From Codonopsis lanceolata (Eukaryota > Streptophyta > Magnoliopsida > Asterales > Campanulaceae): DNA of 64,000 bases. Shown here one piece after another: positions 35,046-48,720 of the stretch (position 1 is its first letter; each line of letters opens with the position of its first letter). Made by a program: the position numbers and the translations under genes. The notes below the pieces were generated by a model. The model was not told the origin of the DNA and ran no database searches. It saw only the letters and a program-made list of their open reading frames with translations. The stretch spans positions 107,176,094 through 107,240,093 of the forward strand of contig CM028377.1 of the NCBI GenBank assembly GCA_013146195.2, given 5' to 3'.

Positions 35046-35652
35046 TAGTAGATTTTTTGCCGGTGGGAGTAAAAATTACAACACCTAGCAACACGTTTTC
35101 CTTTAAAACTTTTTTAAAAGTCAAATTAAAAACGTTTCATTTGAACCCTTACTCCATGTTGTAAACCAATTTGTGCTACCTAACATCACCATAGTTGCAT
35201 TTGGACGAACTTAGACCTAGGAGAAATCAATTTGCAGTAATCAAAACCCAAAACTGTACTAATTAATTTAATTTTAATCAATCTTTCCCATCTTTTGGCT
35301 CTTTCATCTTTAGTGGTATGAGTAAGTCAAATTAATGCAGACAATTTTATTTTCATGACAATTTCACGTGTCAGATAAAATATTATTATTTTCAACTTTC
35401 TTTTGGATCCAAAAAATCGATTCCTGTAATTTTTGTTTTGCTATTAACTACTATACTATAGTATAATATTTTTCGAGAAAAGGTCCAAAATCCTCCCATC
35501 CCCTTAATTAAAGATTTTGCAGTAAAAAATACTGTTACACCCTCTCTGATTTTGTCACACCCAAAACGTGTTATTTGCAGTAAAAATACTGTTACACCCT
35601 CTCTGATTTTGTCACACCCAAAACGTGTTAATATAACACCCCTTCTCTTATA
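35046..35652. other. Intergenic DNA with a 58-bp tandem duplication
   Basis: 35516-35573 and 35574-35630 are nearly identical copies (one A fewer in the second) containing CTGTTACACCCTCTCTG and GTCACACCCAAAACGTG. The rest shows no gene. Confidence 0.7.
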
Positions 35653-35831
35653 CTCACTTCTTTTCGGACAAAAAACCTCGGTTTGGAAGTTAAACTTTTT
35701 AAGATAAATGACATGTTTAATAGCATATTAGTAATAAAATGATATTTTTATGTCTTTATTTTTTAAAGCCGACTCTTCAAATGAAACATTCATAAATGAA
35801 TTAATGGACTATATGCCCGAAACAGATAAAG
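35653..35831. mobile_element. Stowaway-like MITE, family 2
   Basis: 179 bp between TA dinucleotides, with CTCACTTCTTTTCGG at the left, TTAGTAATAAAATGATA in the core and GCCCGAAACAGATAAAG at the right. Confidence 0.72.
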
Positions 35832-35906
35832 TATTATGTTCATATTTCGTCAACTTTAATTATTTATCATTTTTCAAAGTAGAGAAACATACATTAATTT
35901 GATTAT

Positions 35907-36105
35907 TAAAGAGAATATTCTGAAAACAACAGAATATATGGTATGTATCTTTGTAGCTATAATTAGTCCTGTAATTTAGCCAATTAGTTCCGTAAATTAG
36001 TTCATAATTTTAGGCTAATCTTTTGGATCTTGATTGTCCAAACATGTGTATATATTTACTCAATTGTATTGTAATGAAAGTCAAGAGAGTTATTCATCCT
36101 TTTCT
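35907..36105 (+). repeat. 5' LTR of the Copia element
   Basis: 199 bp, from TAAAGAGAATATTCTG to CATCCTTTTCT, followed directly by the primer binding site. It contains TATATTTACTCAATTG and ATGAAAGTCAAGAGAG near its end. Confidence 0.88.
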
Positions 36106-36117
36106 TGGTATCAGAGC
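36106..36117 (+). other. Primer binding site (initiator tRNA-Met)
   Basis: TGGTATCAGAGC is the standard Copia sequence complementary to the 3' end of initiator methionine tRNA, which primes minus-strand DNA synthesis. Confidence 0.92.
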
Positions 36118-36142
36118 AAGGCCTCACAAATTCTTAAAACTC

Positions 36143-39100
36143 ATGGCTGCAGACGGTACTAAGGAGGACACCAATTGCTACAAACACAAAAAATGTTGCA
36201 ATTGATATCAAGTCACCCTACTACCTGCATCCTTCAGATCATCCTGGGTTGGTCTTTGTTACACAACCCCTAACAGAAGCAGGAGATAATTACTTCACTT
36301 GGCAAAGTAATTTTCTCAACGCTCTTCAATCCAAAAATAAAGCAAGGTTCTTGGACGGATCCATCACCAAACCCGACGTCAATTCCGGGGATTTCCAGCT
36401 TTGGATTCAATGTAACACAATTGTTAAGTCGTGGCTGATCAACGCAGCCTGCAAAGAGTTGCAAGCCGGTGCAACCCACATTAACACCGCAAGTGATATT
36501 TGGGGAGACTTTGAAGAACGATTCACACAGGGAATTGCACTTCCAGTCTACGAATTGAAATGATCTATTGCTCTTCTACAACAAGAGAAGGCAACAACAT
36601 CCATGTACTACGGAAAATTGAAGGGGCTTTGGAGTGAACTTCAAAACTTACGACTCGTACCTGTTTGCACGTGTGGTGCAGGGAAAAGAATCCAAGAACT
36701 CCACGAAGAAAAAAAGGTCTTCGATTTTCTAATGGGGTTAGATGATTCGTACTAGACGGTTCGATCGCAGATCCTCAGTATTGAACCGTTACCAGGGATT
36801 AGGAAAGTTTTTGCCATGGCTGCTCAAGATGAGAAGTAACGCAGTGTAGCAGCTGCTCGAATACCTTCCATAGAAGCAACAACATTGCTAGCTAAGGCGT
36901 CACATAGACGAGAACAGAAAGTTGATCAACGCGAGACTAGGGAACAATCTAGGCAACGACAGTGCACGCATTGTCATAGGACAAGCCACACGAGGGAGAC
37001 TTGTTATGAATTGATAAGCTACCCCTTGGCATGGAGAAAGCAGAAGCAAAAGGGAGGCGAGCAACGAATGAGAGCGAGACCATCGGTACTGGGATCATTC
37101 GCTGCGACGGTGGACGAACGTGGTTCTAGTGTTGCTTTAGGTTCTGGCGACTCTGCTGGAGGAGTTTTTCCAGATCTAACACAAACACAAGTTCAACAAC
37201 TATTGAACTTCTTGGGTCAACAGTCAAGTTCCCAACCTAACACAATAGGGCCGACTGAAAACATGGCTTCTCATGGGTTTTCTGGTAAGACTGAATCGTG
37301 AATAATTGACAGCGGGGCAATAGATCACATTACCTATCAAATTATCTCTATGTTTGATGCACATAAAAACTCAATTGTTCCCCTAGTACAGATCCCTAAT
37401 GGGGACAATATCCCTGTCCAAGCATTGGGTCAAATTGAGTTTGGTCCAAACTTAAAACTTGAGAAAGTTTTAGGCGTACCTAACTTTCATTTTAGTTTTC
37501 TATTTGTTAGTAAATTAACTCGAGATCTCAATTGTGTTCTGATATTTGGGTCTAATTTTTGTGTTATACGAGATCAACCCTCGAGGAAGTTGATTGGAGT
37601 GGGTAAATTTTGAAATGGGCTCTATCATTTGGAATCTACTGGAGCAAGGAAGGCTTTTTGGCAAACAAACAAAATCCGATGGATTTATGGCACCACCGTC
37701 TTGGTCACCTACCGATCAAACGTTTATCTCTTGTTCTGAATTTATCTATCAAGTATAATGCTTCAAACACACATTTTTGTGATGCTTGTTGTCGAGCAAA
37801 ACAAACTCGAATTCCTTTTCTGCCTCGAATAAGCAAATCCGAGCATATTTTTGAATTGGTTCATTGTAACATTTAGGGTTCGTATCACACTGCTTCACAC
37901 TTTGGGGGCGCATTATTTCCTCATCGTTGTTGATGACCACAGTCGCGCTACGTGGGTTTTCCTTATGAAACATAAATCCGAGACTAAACGGTATCTTCTG
38001 TGTTTTTTTTCAATTGGGTACAAACACAATTTAATGTGAAAATAAAATATTTTCGAATAGATAATGGTCTCGAATTTGACCACTTGGAGTTGCTATATTA
38101 TTATCTAGACCATGGAATGGACAGGTAGACCAGTTGCACGGATACGCCACAACATAATGGTGTAGTGGAAAGGAAACATCGACATATTCTGGAAGTAGCT
38201 CGGGCCTTACGATTTCATGTAAATTTACCCATTCAATTTTGGGGCGAATGTGTTTTCACAAGTGCCTATTTGATTAATCACATGTCGTTGACTGTCTTAC
38301 AAAATAAGACGCCTTATATGGTAAGACGCCTCAATATGATCACTTAAGAAGTTTTGGCTGTTTTTGTTATGGCCATGTTCACATCAAGCCTCGTGACAAG
38401 TTTACGGCTCGACGCAGGCCAGGTGTGTTCGTAGGATATCCACATGGGCAAAAGGGGTATCAAATTTATGACTTGGAAAGCTGGAAAATTTATACCTCCC
38501 GAGACGTTCAATTTTTCGAAGATATTTTTCCCTTCAAGAACATGCCAGGAAATTCAGATGGTCCACAAGTACAATGCCCTGATAAGTCCACCGCGACACC
38601 CACTAACCCACTCGGTAATGGTCCCATAACCAACCACTTAACTGAAGAACATCTTGGCAACACTCAGGCCGAGCTCATTCCTGGTGACACCGAACCAGTA
38701 TCTTCTTCTCAGTCTTCACTTATTGGGTCGCACACATTTGACAATGAAAACCTTTCTCCTAGCCTTAATCCAGTCTCCATTGAATCACCCATGCCAGAGC
38801 CCAAATCGATCTCACCTAGTCCTGCTCAACTGGAACATCCAACAGCACTTCCACCACGAGCCAGATAATTGCCTCACAGATTTTCTGGGTTTGATTATGT
38901 CTTAGCACCTTCCTTGCTCCCATCTTCAACAGATTCATATTCCCCTTCTCCTTCAGCTAACTCAACGGTACATCCTCTATCTCATAATATATCTTACTCT
39001 AAATTTTCAGGAACTCATAACGACATTTTTAGCGGTCATCTCTTCTACCGATGAGCTAAAGACTTTCTTTCAGGTAGTAAAACATTCTCATTGGAGGAAT

Positions 39101-40588
39101 GCTATGGCTAAAGAAATTTTGGTATTAGAGACAAATAAAACTTGGGAACTTGTTCCGTTACCACCTGTGAAGCGAGCAATTGACTCCAAATGGGTCTACA
39201 AAGTGAAATTTCACCATGATGGTACCATAGAACGTTATAAGGCTCGATTAGTGACGAAGGGTTACACACAAATCGAAGGTGTTGACTTTCAAGAAACATT
39301 TGCACCAGTCGCCAAGCTAGCCACAGTCCAATGCCTGATTGCAGTTGCCTCCGTTCGACATTGGCAATTGTAGCAGTTGGATGTGAACAATGCATTCTTA
39401 CATGGTGATCTAGAGGAAGAGGTGTATATGAAGTTACCACATGGATTCGCCAAACAGAGGGAGCAACGCGTCTGTCGATTTCTCAAGTCTCTCTATGGGT
39501 TACGCCAAGCTTCTCGAAATTGGTACCAAAAGTTTACTTACTCATTGCTCCAAGTTGGATTTCGCCAATCCTCGTCGGATCATTCCCTCTTTACATTCAC
39601 GAAAAATGCATGCTTTATTACGGTCCTTATCGATGTAGATGATGTGATAGTTACAGGAAATGATCCATCCAAAATATCGTGGCTTAAACATTATTTGGAT
39701 GAAAATTTTCATATTAAGAACCTGGATAAACTCAAATATTTTTTGGGCCTTAAAGTTGCCCGATCCCATGCAGGCATCGTCTTAAGTCAACGAAAGTACG
39801 TTATTGACATCTTAGCTGAGTATGGGCTCACAGGATGCAAACCAGCCTCATTTGCCATGGAGCAAAACCTCAAACTCAACCTACATTCAGGTGCCCTCTG
39901 CAATGATCCGGGACAGTATCAACGCCTGGTTGGGCAGTTTCTCTACTTAACTATCACACGCCCTGATATCAGTTATGCGGTACACATTCTTAGCCAGTTC
40001 ATGCATCAGCCACGTCAACCACACCTTGAAGTCGCCGTACGAATTCTCCAATATCTCAAAAATTCATCGAGTCAAGGAATTTTCTTTCCTTCCAACAACT
40101 CACTCACTCTTCGTGGATATTGTGATGCTGATTGGGTTGGGTGTCCTACAACCCATCGTTCCACTACTGGCTACATTATGTTTCTTGGAAATTCACCAAT
40201 TTCATGGCGCTCCAAGAAACAGTCTGTTGTTTCTCGTTCCTCTGCTGAAGCTGAATACCGAGCCATGGCCACTGCGTCAAATGAAGTAATTTGGCTGCGT
40301 CGGCTGCTATCAGATTTAGGAGTGAATGGTTCCGCTCCCACTCCACTATTTTGCAACAATCAAGTAGCCCTTCATATTGCTGTCAACCCTGTTTTCCATG
40401 AGCACACCAAGCATATCGAAATTGATTGTCATTTCATCCGCCAACATATCTAGTCTAAACTCTTGCTTCCTCGTCCAATCAGTTCTCACTCACAACTTGT
40501 TGACATCTTCACCAAAGCTCTTGGTCGCGGTCGTTTTCTGGAATTACTTTCCAAGTTGGGTATTTCGAATCTTCATACACCAACTTGA
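36143..40588 (+). pseudogene. Copia gag-pol, broken by stops and frameshifts
   Basis: From an ATG at 36143 the order is gag (SDHPGLVFVTQPLTEAGDNY at about 36235, Retrotran_gag_3 type), a CCHC knuckle (CTHCHRTSHTRETC, about 36963), protease (IIDSGAIDHIT, about 37302), integrase (HHRLGHLP near 37695, ERKHRHILEVARAL at 38166), reverse transcriptase (about 39104-39900) and RNase H (YCDADWVGCPTTHRSTTGY, about 40120; TKHIEIDCHFIR). It ends LHTPT at 40588. Stops at 36561, 37301 and 39372 and several frame changes inactivate it. The RT active site reads DVDD where Copia has YVDD, so the aromatic residue is lost. The integrase zinc region is partly disturbed. Confidence 0.93.
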
Positions 40589-40595
40589 GGGGGAG

Positions 40596-40793
40596 TAAAG
40601 AGAATATTCTGGAAACAAGAGAATATAAGGTATGTATCTTTGTAGCTATAATTAGTCCTGTAATTTAGCCAATTAGTTTCATATATTAGTTCATAATTTA
40701 GGCTAATCTTTTAGATCCGGATTGTCCAAACATGTGTATATATTTACACAATTGTATTGTAATGAAAGTCAAGAGAGTTATTCAACCTTTTCT
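40596..40793 (+). repeat. 3' LTR of the Copia element
   Basis: 198 bp, begins right after the polypurine tract and matches the 5' LTR from TAAAGAGAATATTCTG to CAACCTTTTCT. Confidence 0.88.
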
Positions 40794-41663
40794 TATCAAA
40801 TTCAACTACTTAAGAAAATAATAAATAAAAAAACTGACTTATCAGAAGCACTTATTTTTTTTCTAATTATTTACCGATTATAATGGTAAGACTGCTACTA
40901 ACCCAAGTAATTTTCTAATTATAACTTCTCAACAGCAAGATAAAGACATTTATTTTTCTTTAATTCCAGTTTGCCAGAATTAATTATTTTCCTAGTAAAT
41001 AAATTTAATAATAAGTTGGACACCTAACCTAATTTCTGGCTTCGAGGAAACCAAATCAGTTGAGAAAGACAAATGTTAATTAATGATGGATTAAATATCA
41101 ATGGCCAATCAGATACTCGTACAACCCACTTGAACTCATGAAAAATATTCAATTTTACTTGGGAGGGAAATTGAATATTTTGCAATTATTAGTCAAACAT
41201 TTTTAATATGTTATTTGTGGTATTGGTTAATAAAAAAATGTTCAAATTTCCTTATCGTTTCTGATTTTATAATTATGTCAATTAAAAAAATTAAGTTCTA
41301 ATCTAGTCAATTTATAGTGGGAAATATACATCTTTTAATCTATAATCATGTGATATTTAATGCACTAAATCTAATTTGACTATGTATTAGCTCAATTGAT
41401 TTGCCTCTTGTTCAAGTTTACAAATATTTAGTTGTAAACATAATTTAATAAATACTAATTGTTTCATTATAAATATTGATTTATATATGATTTTTTTTAA
41501 ATCATGTGCATATCTAACCATCGTTAAAATAACGAGAAAAAGTAAAATGAAATGGTAGTAAAATTGTTTTTTCTAAAAAAAGAGTTTAGAAACATAACAG
41601 ATACTCTATTTTAAAACAGACGAAAGAAGAAAGTTGTACAATTATTTAATAACATAGGAAGTA
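40794..41663. other. AT-rich intergenic DNA
   Basis: No gene, RNA or transposon could be recognised. Confidence 0.6.
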
Positions 41664-41921
41664 CCCCCTCCGTCCCTAAATTATCGTCCTCCTTTCCTTT
41701 TTCGTCCGTCCCAAAATAATTGTCCACTTTGAAACTTACATTTTTAGAACATCACTTTTACCACTTTACCTTTACTTTTTTACTCTACTTTAATTATGAG
41801 CCACATATACATAGGCATTAAAGGAAACTACACATTAAACCAATATAAATAATCAAGTCAATTACTTTTTCTTAAACTGTGCGCCGGATCAAGCAGAACG
41901 ATTATTTAGGAACGGAGGGAG
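41664..41921. mobile_element. Stowaway-like MITE, family 1
   Basis: 258 bp, CCCCCTCCGTCCCTAAATTA to GGAACGGAGGGAG, TA on both sides, same orientation as the copy at 25979. Confidence 0.92.
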
Positions 41922-42089
41922 TATAAATTATCTTCATGCCAAGTCCCTGTGATGAAAGTAGATTTGCTTTGAGTAGTAGGGATATTGTCTGTTTGGTTGC
42001 TAAGAAAATGTCTGCTATTTTGATTTGCTTTGTTTCCTTGTTTATTGAAATGATCAATCTTCTACTCTAATCAGATTTAAGTGGTACAT

Positions 42090-42930
42090 ATATATTAGGG
42101 TGATGATCGGGTGAGTTGGGGTGGATATGAGCTAGGTCAAAATGGGTAATGGGTCGAAATAGGTCATGATCCGTTATAATCCAAAATTAAACGGGGTGAA
42201 ATGGGTTGTATCGAAATGGGTAATGGGCCTGAACTGATTGACCCGTTTCAACCCACATTTTTCTATAGAAAAACTTACATTTATATAGCAAAAAAATAAC
42301 GACTCGAAAATAAATAATGGATTCGACACACTTAACCCGACTCAAATCGACCCGTTAATTTTTTAATGGATGGAATGACGGATTTTAAGTTGTAATTATC
42401 AGGTCTACATATACATAATTATTCTTGCCTCATGGCTATCACTCCCAAAAACTAACGCAAAATGAAACACTTTGGTGTGTGTCTTCTTTTCACTCCAAAA
42501 AGTTTACATTTAAAAAGTTTAATAATTAAAAGATATATATGTATCATTAGAGCTAGAGCTTACAATTGGGTCAGGTATGAGTCAGGTTGAGACGTGTAAT
42601 GAATCGAAACGAGTCAAAATCCGTTAGAACCCGAATACGAAACAGATTGAAATAAGTCAGGTTATAACGTGTAATATGTTAAAAGGGGTCGACCCATCTT
42701 GACCCGAACTTTCCTCAAAAATGCATACATTTGTAGAGTAAAAACTACCTTGTCAAAAATAGGTAATAGGTTCAACCCGTTTTAAACAATCCGACACGTT
42801 AATATTTTTGTGTTAAAATGGGTTACCCGTTTTGACCAAAAAATATTAACAGATTGAGTCGAGTAATTCCCAAGTCAGGTCAAATAAATTAACGGATTTC
42901 AGGTTGTAATTATCACACTAATTAGAGCGG
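42090..42930. repeat. Two related blocks rich in ACCCG/CGGGT words
   Basis: Block one (about 42095-42410) and block two (about 42550-42925) both start near GGGTGATGAT or GAGCTTACAATTGGGTCAGG. Both carry AATGGGTCGAAA-like words and CGACCCGTTAAT or CGACACGTTAAT, and end in GGATTT, AGGTTGTAATTATCA. The ends resemble inverted copies (TTAGKGTGATRAT), suggesting two copies of a non-autonomous DNA element. No coding. Confidence 0.5.
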
Positions 42931-45900
42931 ATGATAATTTCCAAACCATGGTGGAGGTGTTTGGAAAAATATTCATCAAAAGATATCTACTTTTTTGTGA
43001 AGAGTAACTCTTAGTTTTCCTCACTCATTCATTAATAGATAAATCAATAACTTTATTTCAAAGTATAATTTAAAATAGACTTAAATTACAATTTAGTCAC
43101 CTTAGTTTCACACTTTTTTCGTTAAGCTCATCGTACTCCCCCCTCCCCCCTCAATTTAGTAATTATACTTAGCCAATTAAATCAACAACAAGGCCATTTC
43201 CGTTAGTTAGATGGATGTAAATGTTTGAAAAAACGAAAATGTCCCTAACCTTTAGAAGGATGCGGTGCAAGTCCATCACTCCATGCAATTAGTAACCATT
43301 GATATTAAGTGACCATAACAAAGTTGCAAATTACATATGACGAAGTAAGTGAATGAGATAGAGGAAGGCCTTCAAGGCCTTCGACAAAGTCGCAAATTGA
43401 CGGTATACTATTTGTACCAAGTGTTAACTGAGAAGTGTTCGATCCTTTCTCATGTCTCCTTAGGAGAAAGGTCTACAATTTTTTTTTTTTTAAAAAAGTG
43501 TAAACTGAGAAGTAAAATGCTAGTAGCAATCCACAAAGTCAAGTCATCGTTTTCAATTTTCATATTTCATTCAAAACCCCTACATCTATTGCTATCGCCA
43601 ATCATCTATTTAGACCATTCTGTATAAAAATAAAAATAAAAATAAAAGATTTCCAGCTTGTAAAAGGAGAGAAATCAAGCGAAAAGGTCCCATATGCTAC
43701 GGGCGGGTACACGAAGATCTTCCTAGTACTGTTTGCAAGACTTCAATTCATCAAGTGATTTTTCATATAGCATTTCCCAATGGCAATTTCCTTGTATCTT
43801 CCCTATCATATATTTACAATTCAAACTATATATATATATATTATCCAGACTTGAGTCAATAGCATACTAGTCTTATTTACCTTATCCGAGATATTAAACC
43901 TAGAGAGACACTTTCTATTTTCATGATCACTTAATTAATATACCGGAAAATTGGAGTTCGTCAAGAGAAATAATACAGCTGTGACAACGCAACGAAATAA
44001 GTTAAATTTTCAAGCTCGGCTCTTTAAAGCTTAACTAAACCCGATTCTGCATGAAAATGACTCGAGCAGAGAAATTGTTGGGTAATTTTAATAACAACAA
44101 TGTCGAACACAAAGATCCTAGATATATTGTAGAATCGTGCACAGTGCACTTTCCTGCAAGAATTATTCGACTCTATCAATGTCCTGGGTTACACGAATAT
44201 TTTTGTGGGATAAGACTATAATTTCCCTCCTATTTCTGGCACTGAAAACGAGAGACTACTGTTGAAGTTTTCTGTGAATTTTTGTAACCCAAAAACGAAG
44301 ACGATGGAACTGATATATAGTTTATAATGTGTCCATTTGCAAATAATCAAAAACTCTTTCAAATAGTTGTAACCTTTGGAACAGCCATTAGACAACCGCC
44401 AGAAAAAACTGTTGCAACTGATTTTTAAACATCGAAACAGGTCACACCTTCAAGTTTCAGAGGGTTATTCGTTGCGAGAACAATAAGTCGAAAGGGAACA
44501 TAACGCTTCGATTATTTAACACCCGTAAGCTCGTGAAACTTATGTGAATGTGCACTCCGCACCCCCAGATTCACAATGTAGTATTCCCGAGCTCACATAT
44601 CTTCGAAACATAACCCCGATTATACCAAATGACCAATGATTTTACTTAAATCATCAACAGAAATATATGCACAAACTCGACTAGTTTAAATCATAAGTTA
44701 GTTGAACACAACTCTAGTCAAATTCGAACGAGAATGGGAAAGAGAGATGTTTGATTGTTATCAATTAAGCTCATCCATATATTCGATCGAGCCAAAATCA
44801 AATTCAAGCTTGGCTCGTGCGTGCAGATATATATGGCTCATTCTGGCCTTATTTTTTGTCAATGAATGCACACCTAACCATTTGAAATGTTCAATAACAT
44901 ACCCCCCCCCCGTACGTATATTGATGATCAAATCATTTTGGAGGTTAGCTTTGCTATAAAGTACAGCATGTATGACCACTTTAAAGGTAGTTTACTTACA
45001 ATGTTTGGTAAAATTTGAATACTTGACTTGTCATGCATGTTTCTAACTCGGTTTGGTCAACGAGAGAGATGGTGAATCCTTGAGTGAGTTCAACCAAATT
45101 AGAATGAAAATGTGAAATCTAAATATGCCATTAGGACCACACCCAAACTTGTACTGACCAAGCTGTGGATTTCTTTATTTATGTCAACACTAGAGAAAGG
45201 CATTCACACTATCTTTTAGGTAGGGGGAGGAATATTGCATGTAGTCTTTGCTACCACACACTATTATTAATAGTTTGTTACTTCTACTTTTACTCTTTTG
45301 GTAATTACTACCTAGCTAGAAAGTGATTTGTGATAGCTAGGATCATTTTGATGTCTTTCATGTTTCTTTATTCACCAACTTGTGAGACAGCTCAATTCAA
45401 CCCCTTAAAATTCAAGATTTCATCAACTTGATCGTGAAATTGTAAATAAAGTAAACAATGCAAGTGATATTGATTTATTAGTTTCTGGTTTTGCCCAAAT
45501 GAGATAAACAAAGTTGATCGGAAAATATTTGGTCAATGAAGCTTATCAGACGTTGATCACTCGTAAAACAAACCCTAAGGAGCTTGAGTGAAGCTTGAAT
45601 CGGCCCAACTAAGTGTGCCTCTGCTACTTAGTTCGAGTCATGTTTCAGCTCGAGTTAACTTCTTTCAATTTTTTTGTGGGTTGAACTAAATGAACCTCTA
45701 TGCTTGGTTCCTCTAGCTAATGGATGATTAGACAAATTAAATCTTCTCGATTGTTTTTGTTTCTTTTGGAATGACAAGTCAAAACCCGTCAACCTACCTG
45801 ATTTGACCTACTCGACCTAATTGTGAGGCCTAACCTTGAACCATCTATTTGCTCGTGGCAATAATTCTGGGTTAATTGCATCTAGCAATTCATGATTACT

Positions 45901-46899
45901 TACTAAATTTGGACATTGTTACTAAATATGAAGCTTTAAACCCTAAACTGAAAAATGAGTTAAAGTCAACCCGTAAAATGTAATTGACCTTGCTAACCCT
46001 TTATTGTGTGGTTGTGCTTGTTTCAGAACTTAAGATGGGTCGATGACTATTACGTTAAATGACATTAAAAGAATTGAAATAAGAGTCATGATATGGAAAC
46101 AATTTTTTTTATTTATTTATTTATTTAAATGATGTTTTTTTTTTAGTGATATGGGATAGCTTGAGGGAGCAAACATTTACTTCCCCATTCTACATGATCT
46201 TTGTAAATTATAATACCCCATTCTACATTGGGTAGTTATGAGAATTGTGTTCGATTTATAAGGATAGTCAAATATTATCTTTGGATACCAACATTATCAA
46301 TGAATTTTTTGATCGGCTTGTGGTGGACTTGAGTGTTACATGTTCAGTTGGCCAGTGTATAGGCCACACGTAACAAATCGGACTTTCAAGCTCGGGGCGT
46401 TACACTCTTAGTGCATCATCCTAGGTTATTTTGTCACCTAAACACATATATTAACAGTTTAACACCTAAATTCTAAATCTTATCTCTTTTATGTCCACTA
46501 ATGGTCTCACCTCTATCTGTTTACACGCATATATAGTACATAGTCAAAGAAATTGTTGATGTATTATTAGATGCTTGCCAGTTAAGAGACGCGGTGATCA
46601 TCCTTTAGTATAACATCGAGAAAATTGACAAAATTTAGTAATGGAGATGTTGTTAGTGATAGTGCCGTTAAAGCAATTTTAAATTGTTTTTTAGACTATT
46701 TATAAAAGCGACATTTATTTATGAACAATTGTGCTTATTGTATGCATTTTATTAAACATCATAGAAAATCTCTAGTTTATTTTTGTAACCATAATCTTAG
46801 TATATGAGTGTTATATACAAGAGGATTAAGATTGTGGACAATAAACTTAAAATTAAGTCCGTGATGATATTAATTAAAGTATGAGATCTTTAATTAAAA
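42931..46899. other. Long AT-rich intergenic region without a recognised gene
   Basis: I see no gene family, tRNA or complete transposon here. A C-rich stretch lies at 43137-43157. Text near 44700-44850, 45570-45680 and 53570-53720 shares CTCGAGT/TTCGAGTC-type words and may be remnants of one repeat family. The short frames present are not supported by any motif. Confidence 0.5.
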
Positions 46900-47830
46900 C
46901 ATCACTAATGCGGCCCAAAACATTTTGAATGTGACCGTCTTATCCGGACCGTCGATGTAGAGACATCTAAGTGGGGGCATTTATATATGATTTGATCATA
47001 TAGGACTTGGACCGATTTAATTTGTAATTTTCCTATAAACTTCGTTATAGAAATGGAAAATCAAATTAAATCTCTAGATGATCATATATAGATGGATCTT
47101 AATCTTGAGTGGTTATAAACTCCTATTTATTTCAGGGTGTTTCTTGATTTGTTCGTCTAAGTTTGTCTTTCGATGACATTCCCAGCACTTGCATTTTAGA
47201 TTCACATTTGAATTAGATGGCTGGGAATATGAATTCACAGATACGAAATCAATTCCTTCTTACGAGAAGTAGAAAGGCGGTTCTCTCATTTGTTAATTCT
47301 GGAACTGAGTGGTTTGAGATCTCTAATTTATAATATAATTATAAATTAACCATTCGCTAGTGAATTAATGGTAAATGAGGAAAAAGATGTAATTGAAGAG
47401 GTTAACGAATATTACCTAGCTTCAATTACGAATTGTCTATGGAGGATTAATCTATATGTAATGATTAAATCAATGGACTGCTCTATTTCGTAGAGTAAGA
47501 TATTCTATATTTATAATAGTGCAATTCCGAATTTATAGTGGAGTAATATCGGAATTAATAAATCAAATAAATTAATTGAAGAGTTTAATTATTTATTCAA
47601 TATATTTGAGCTTATAATTATAGGAGATTCGCCTTCCCTTTTAACGAATTAATAATTATGTTCCTAAAGGCTTATGGAAAATTGTTTTCCGGTTAATATA
47701 TAAATATCAATTGATCCCGAGAATATCGGGTAACATACAATTTTAATTGTATTGAGAATTGAATAAATATGAGATATTTTGGATATTTATATAATCTATA
47801 TATATATAATGACAAGGGTGGATTTCTCCC
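46900..47830 (+). repeat. Truncated LTR-like sequence related to 48919-49927
   Basis: It shares GAATATCGGGTAACA and GAATAAATATGAGATATTTT with the LTR at 48919-49927 in the same order. It lacks clear ends, so it looks like a diverged or truncated relative. Confidence 0.5.
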
Positions 47831-48009
47831 TCCAAATCTCACTTTTGAATTATTGACTTTTGAATTACCATTTCACCATTTCTCTCTCCTATCATCTATG
47901 ATTGTATTTCTCTTTCTCTCTTCCTTCTCCTCCATATTTTCTCTCTCATCACCACTATCTCCTCTTTTTTCAATATGTTTAAACATTTTTCTCTTTTTAA
48001 ACATAAAAA

Positions 48010-48720
48010 AATAGTAATTAAAACAAAAATAATAGTTCCGGAGTCAAGAAAACAAAAATATAAGAGGTTAGTAAAATAAAAATAATTTATGGAACAAGTA
48101 ACTATAAAAAATAAAAGTTACAAAATCAACAAAAAATTTTAATGTGGAGGTTAGTAAAATAAAATCATTTACGGAACAAAAGTTTAAAACAAAATTTTAA
48201 AAATATATATGTAAAAAACTACGTTAGTAAAATAAAAATATTTGATGGAACAAAAATAATAGTTACAAAGTCAATAAAAACAAAAAACAATTTAAACTAA
48301 GGTTACTAAAAGAATAAAAATAATTTACGGAACAAAATTTTAAAACAAATTCTTAAAAATAGCTATGTAAAAAAATACATTAGTTAAATAAAAATATTTG
48401 ATAAAACAAAAATAATAGTTACAGAGTCAATAAAACAAAAATAATTTAAACTGAGGTTAGTAAAATTATAAAAATAATTTACGAAACAAAATTTTAAAAC
48501 AAATTCTTATAGTTAGGTTCGTTAGTAAATTAAAAATATTTGATGAAACAAAAATAATAGTTACATAGCGAGGTTAGTAAAATAATAATAAAAATTATAG
48601 GTTCCAATAAAAATATAATGGAAGTTATTAAAATAAAATAATTTACAAAACAAAAATAATTGTTAACCGTTATTTTGATTTTAGCCGATTCATGAAATAC
48701 AAATATAATTTAATAAAACT
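48010..48720. repeat. A-rich degenerate tandem repeat, unit about 140-160 bp
   Basis: The words AACAAAAATAATAGTTAC (near 48245, 48406 and 48548) and GTTAGTAAAATAAAAATA recur in order with ACGGAACAAAATTTTAAAAC between them. The strand is very A-rich. No coding frame. Confidence 0.65.

Larger units (their letters stand above)
35907..40793 (+). mobile_element. Full-length but degenerate Copia LTR retrotransposon
   Basis: Two directly repeated LTRs (35907-36105, 40596-40793), a primer binding site complementary to initiator tRNA-Met (TGGTATCAGAGC at 36106-36117), a broken gag-pol in the usual Copia order and a polypurine tract (GAGGGGGAG, 40587-40595). The LTRs differ at about a dozen positions and one indel, by eye roughly 94% identity, so insertion was not very recent. 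The LTRs start TAAAGAGAATATTC, not the usual TG, and I find no clean 5-bp duplication. Confidence 0.9.

Noticed and set aside
43349..43627. 92-codon frame as a gene
   Set aside because: It crosses a T homopolymer and A-rich stretches and shows no family resemblance.
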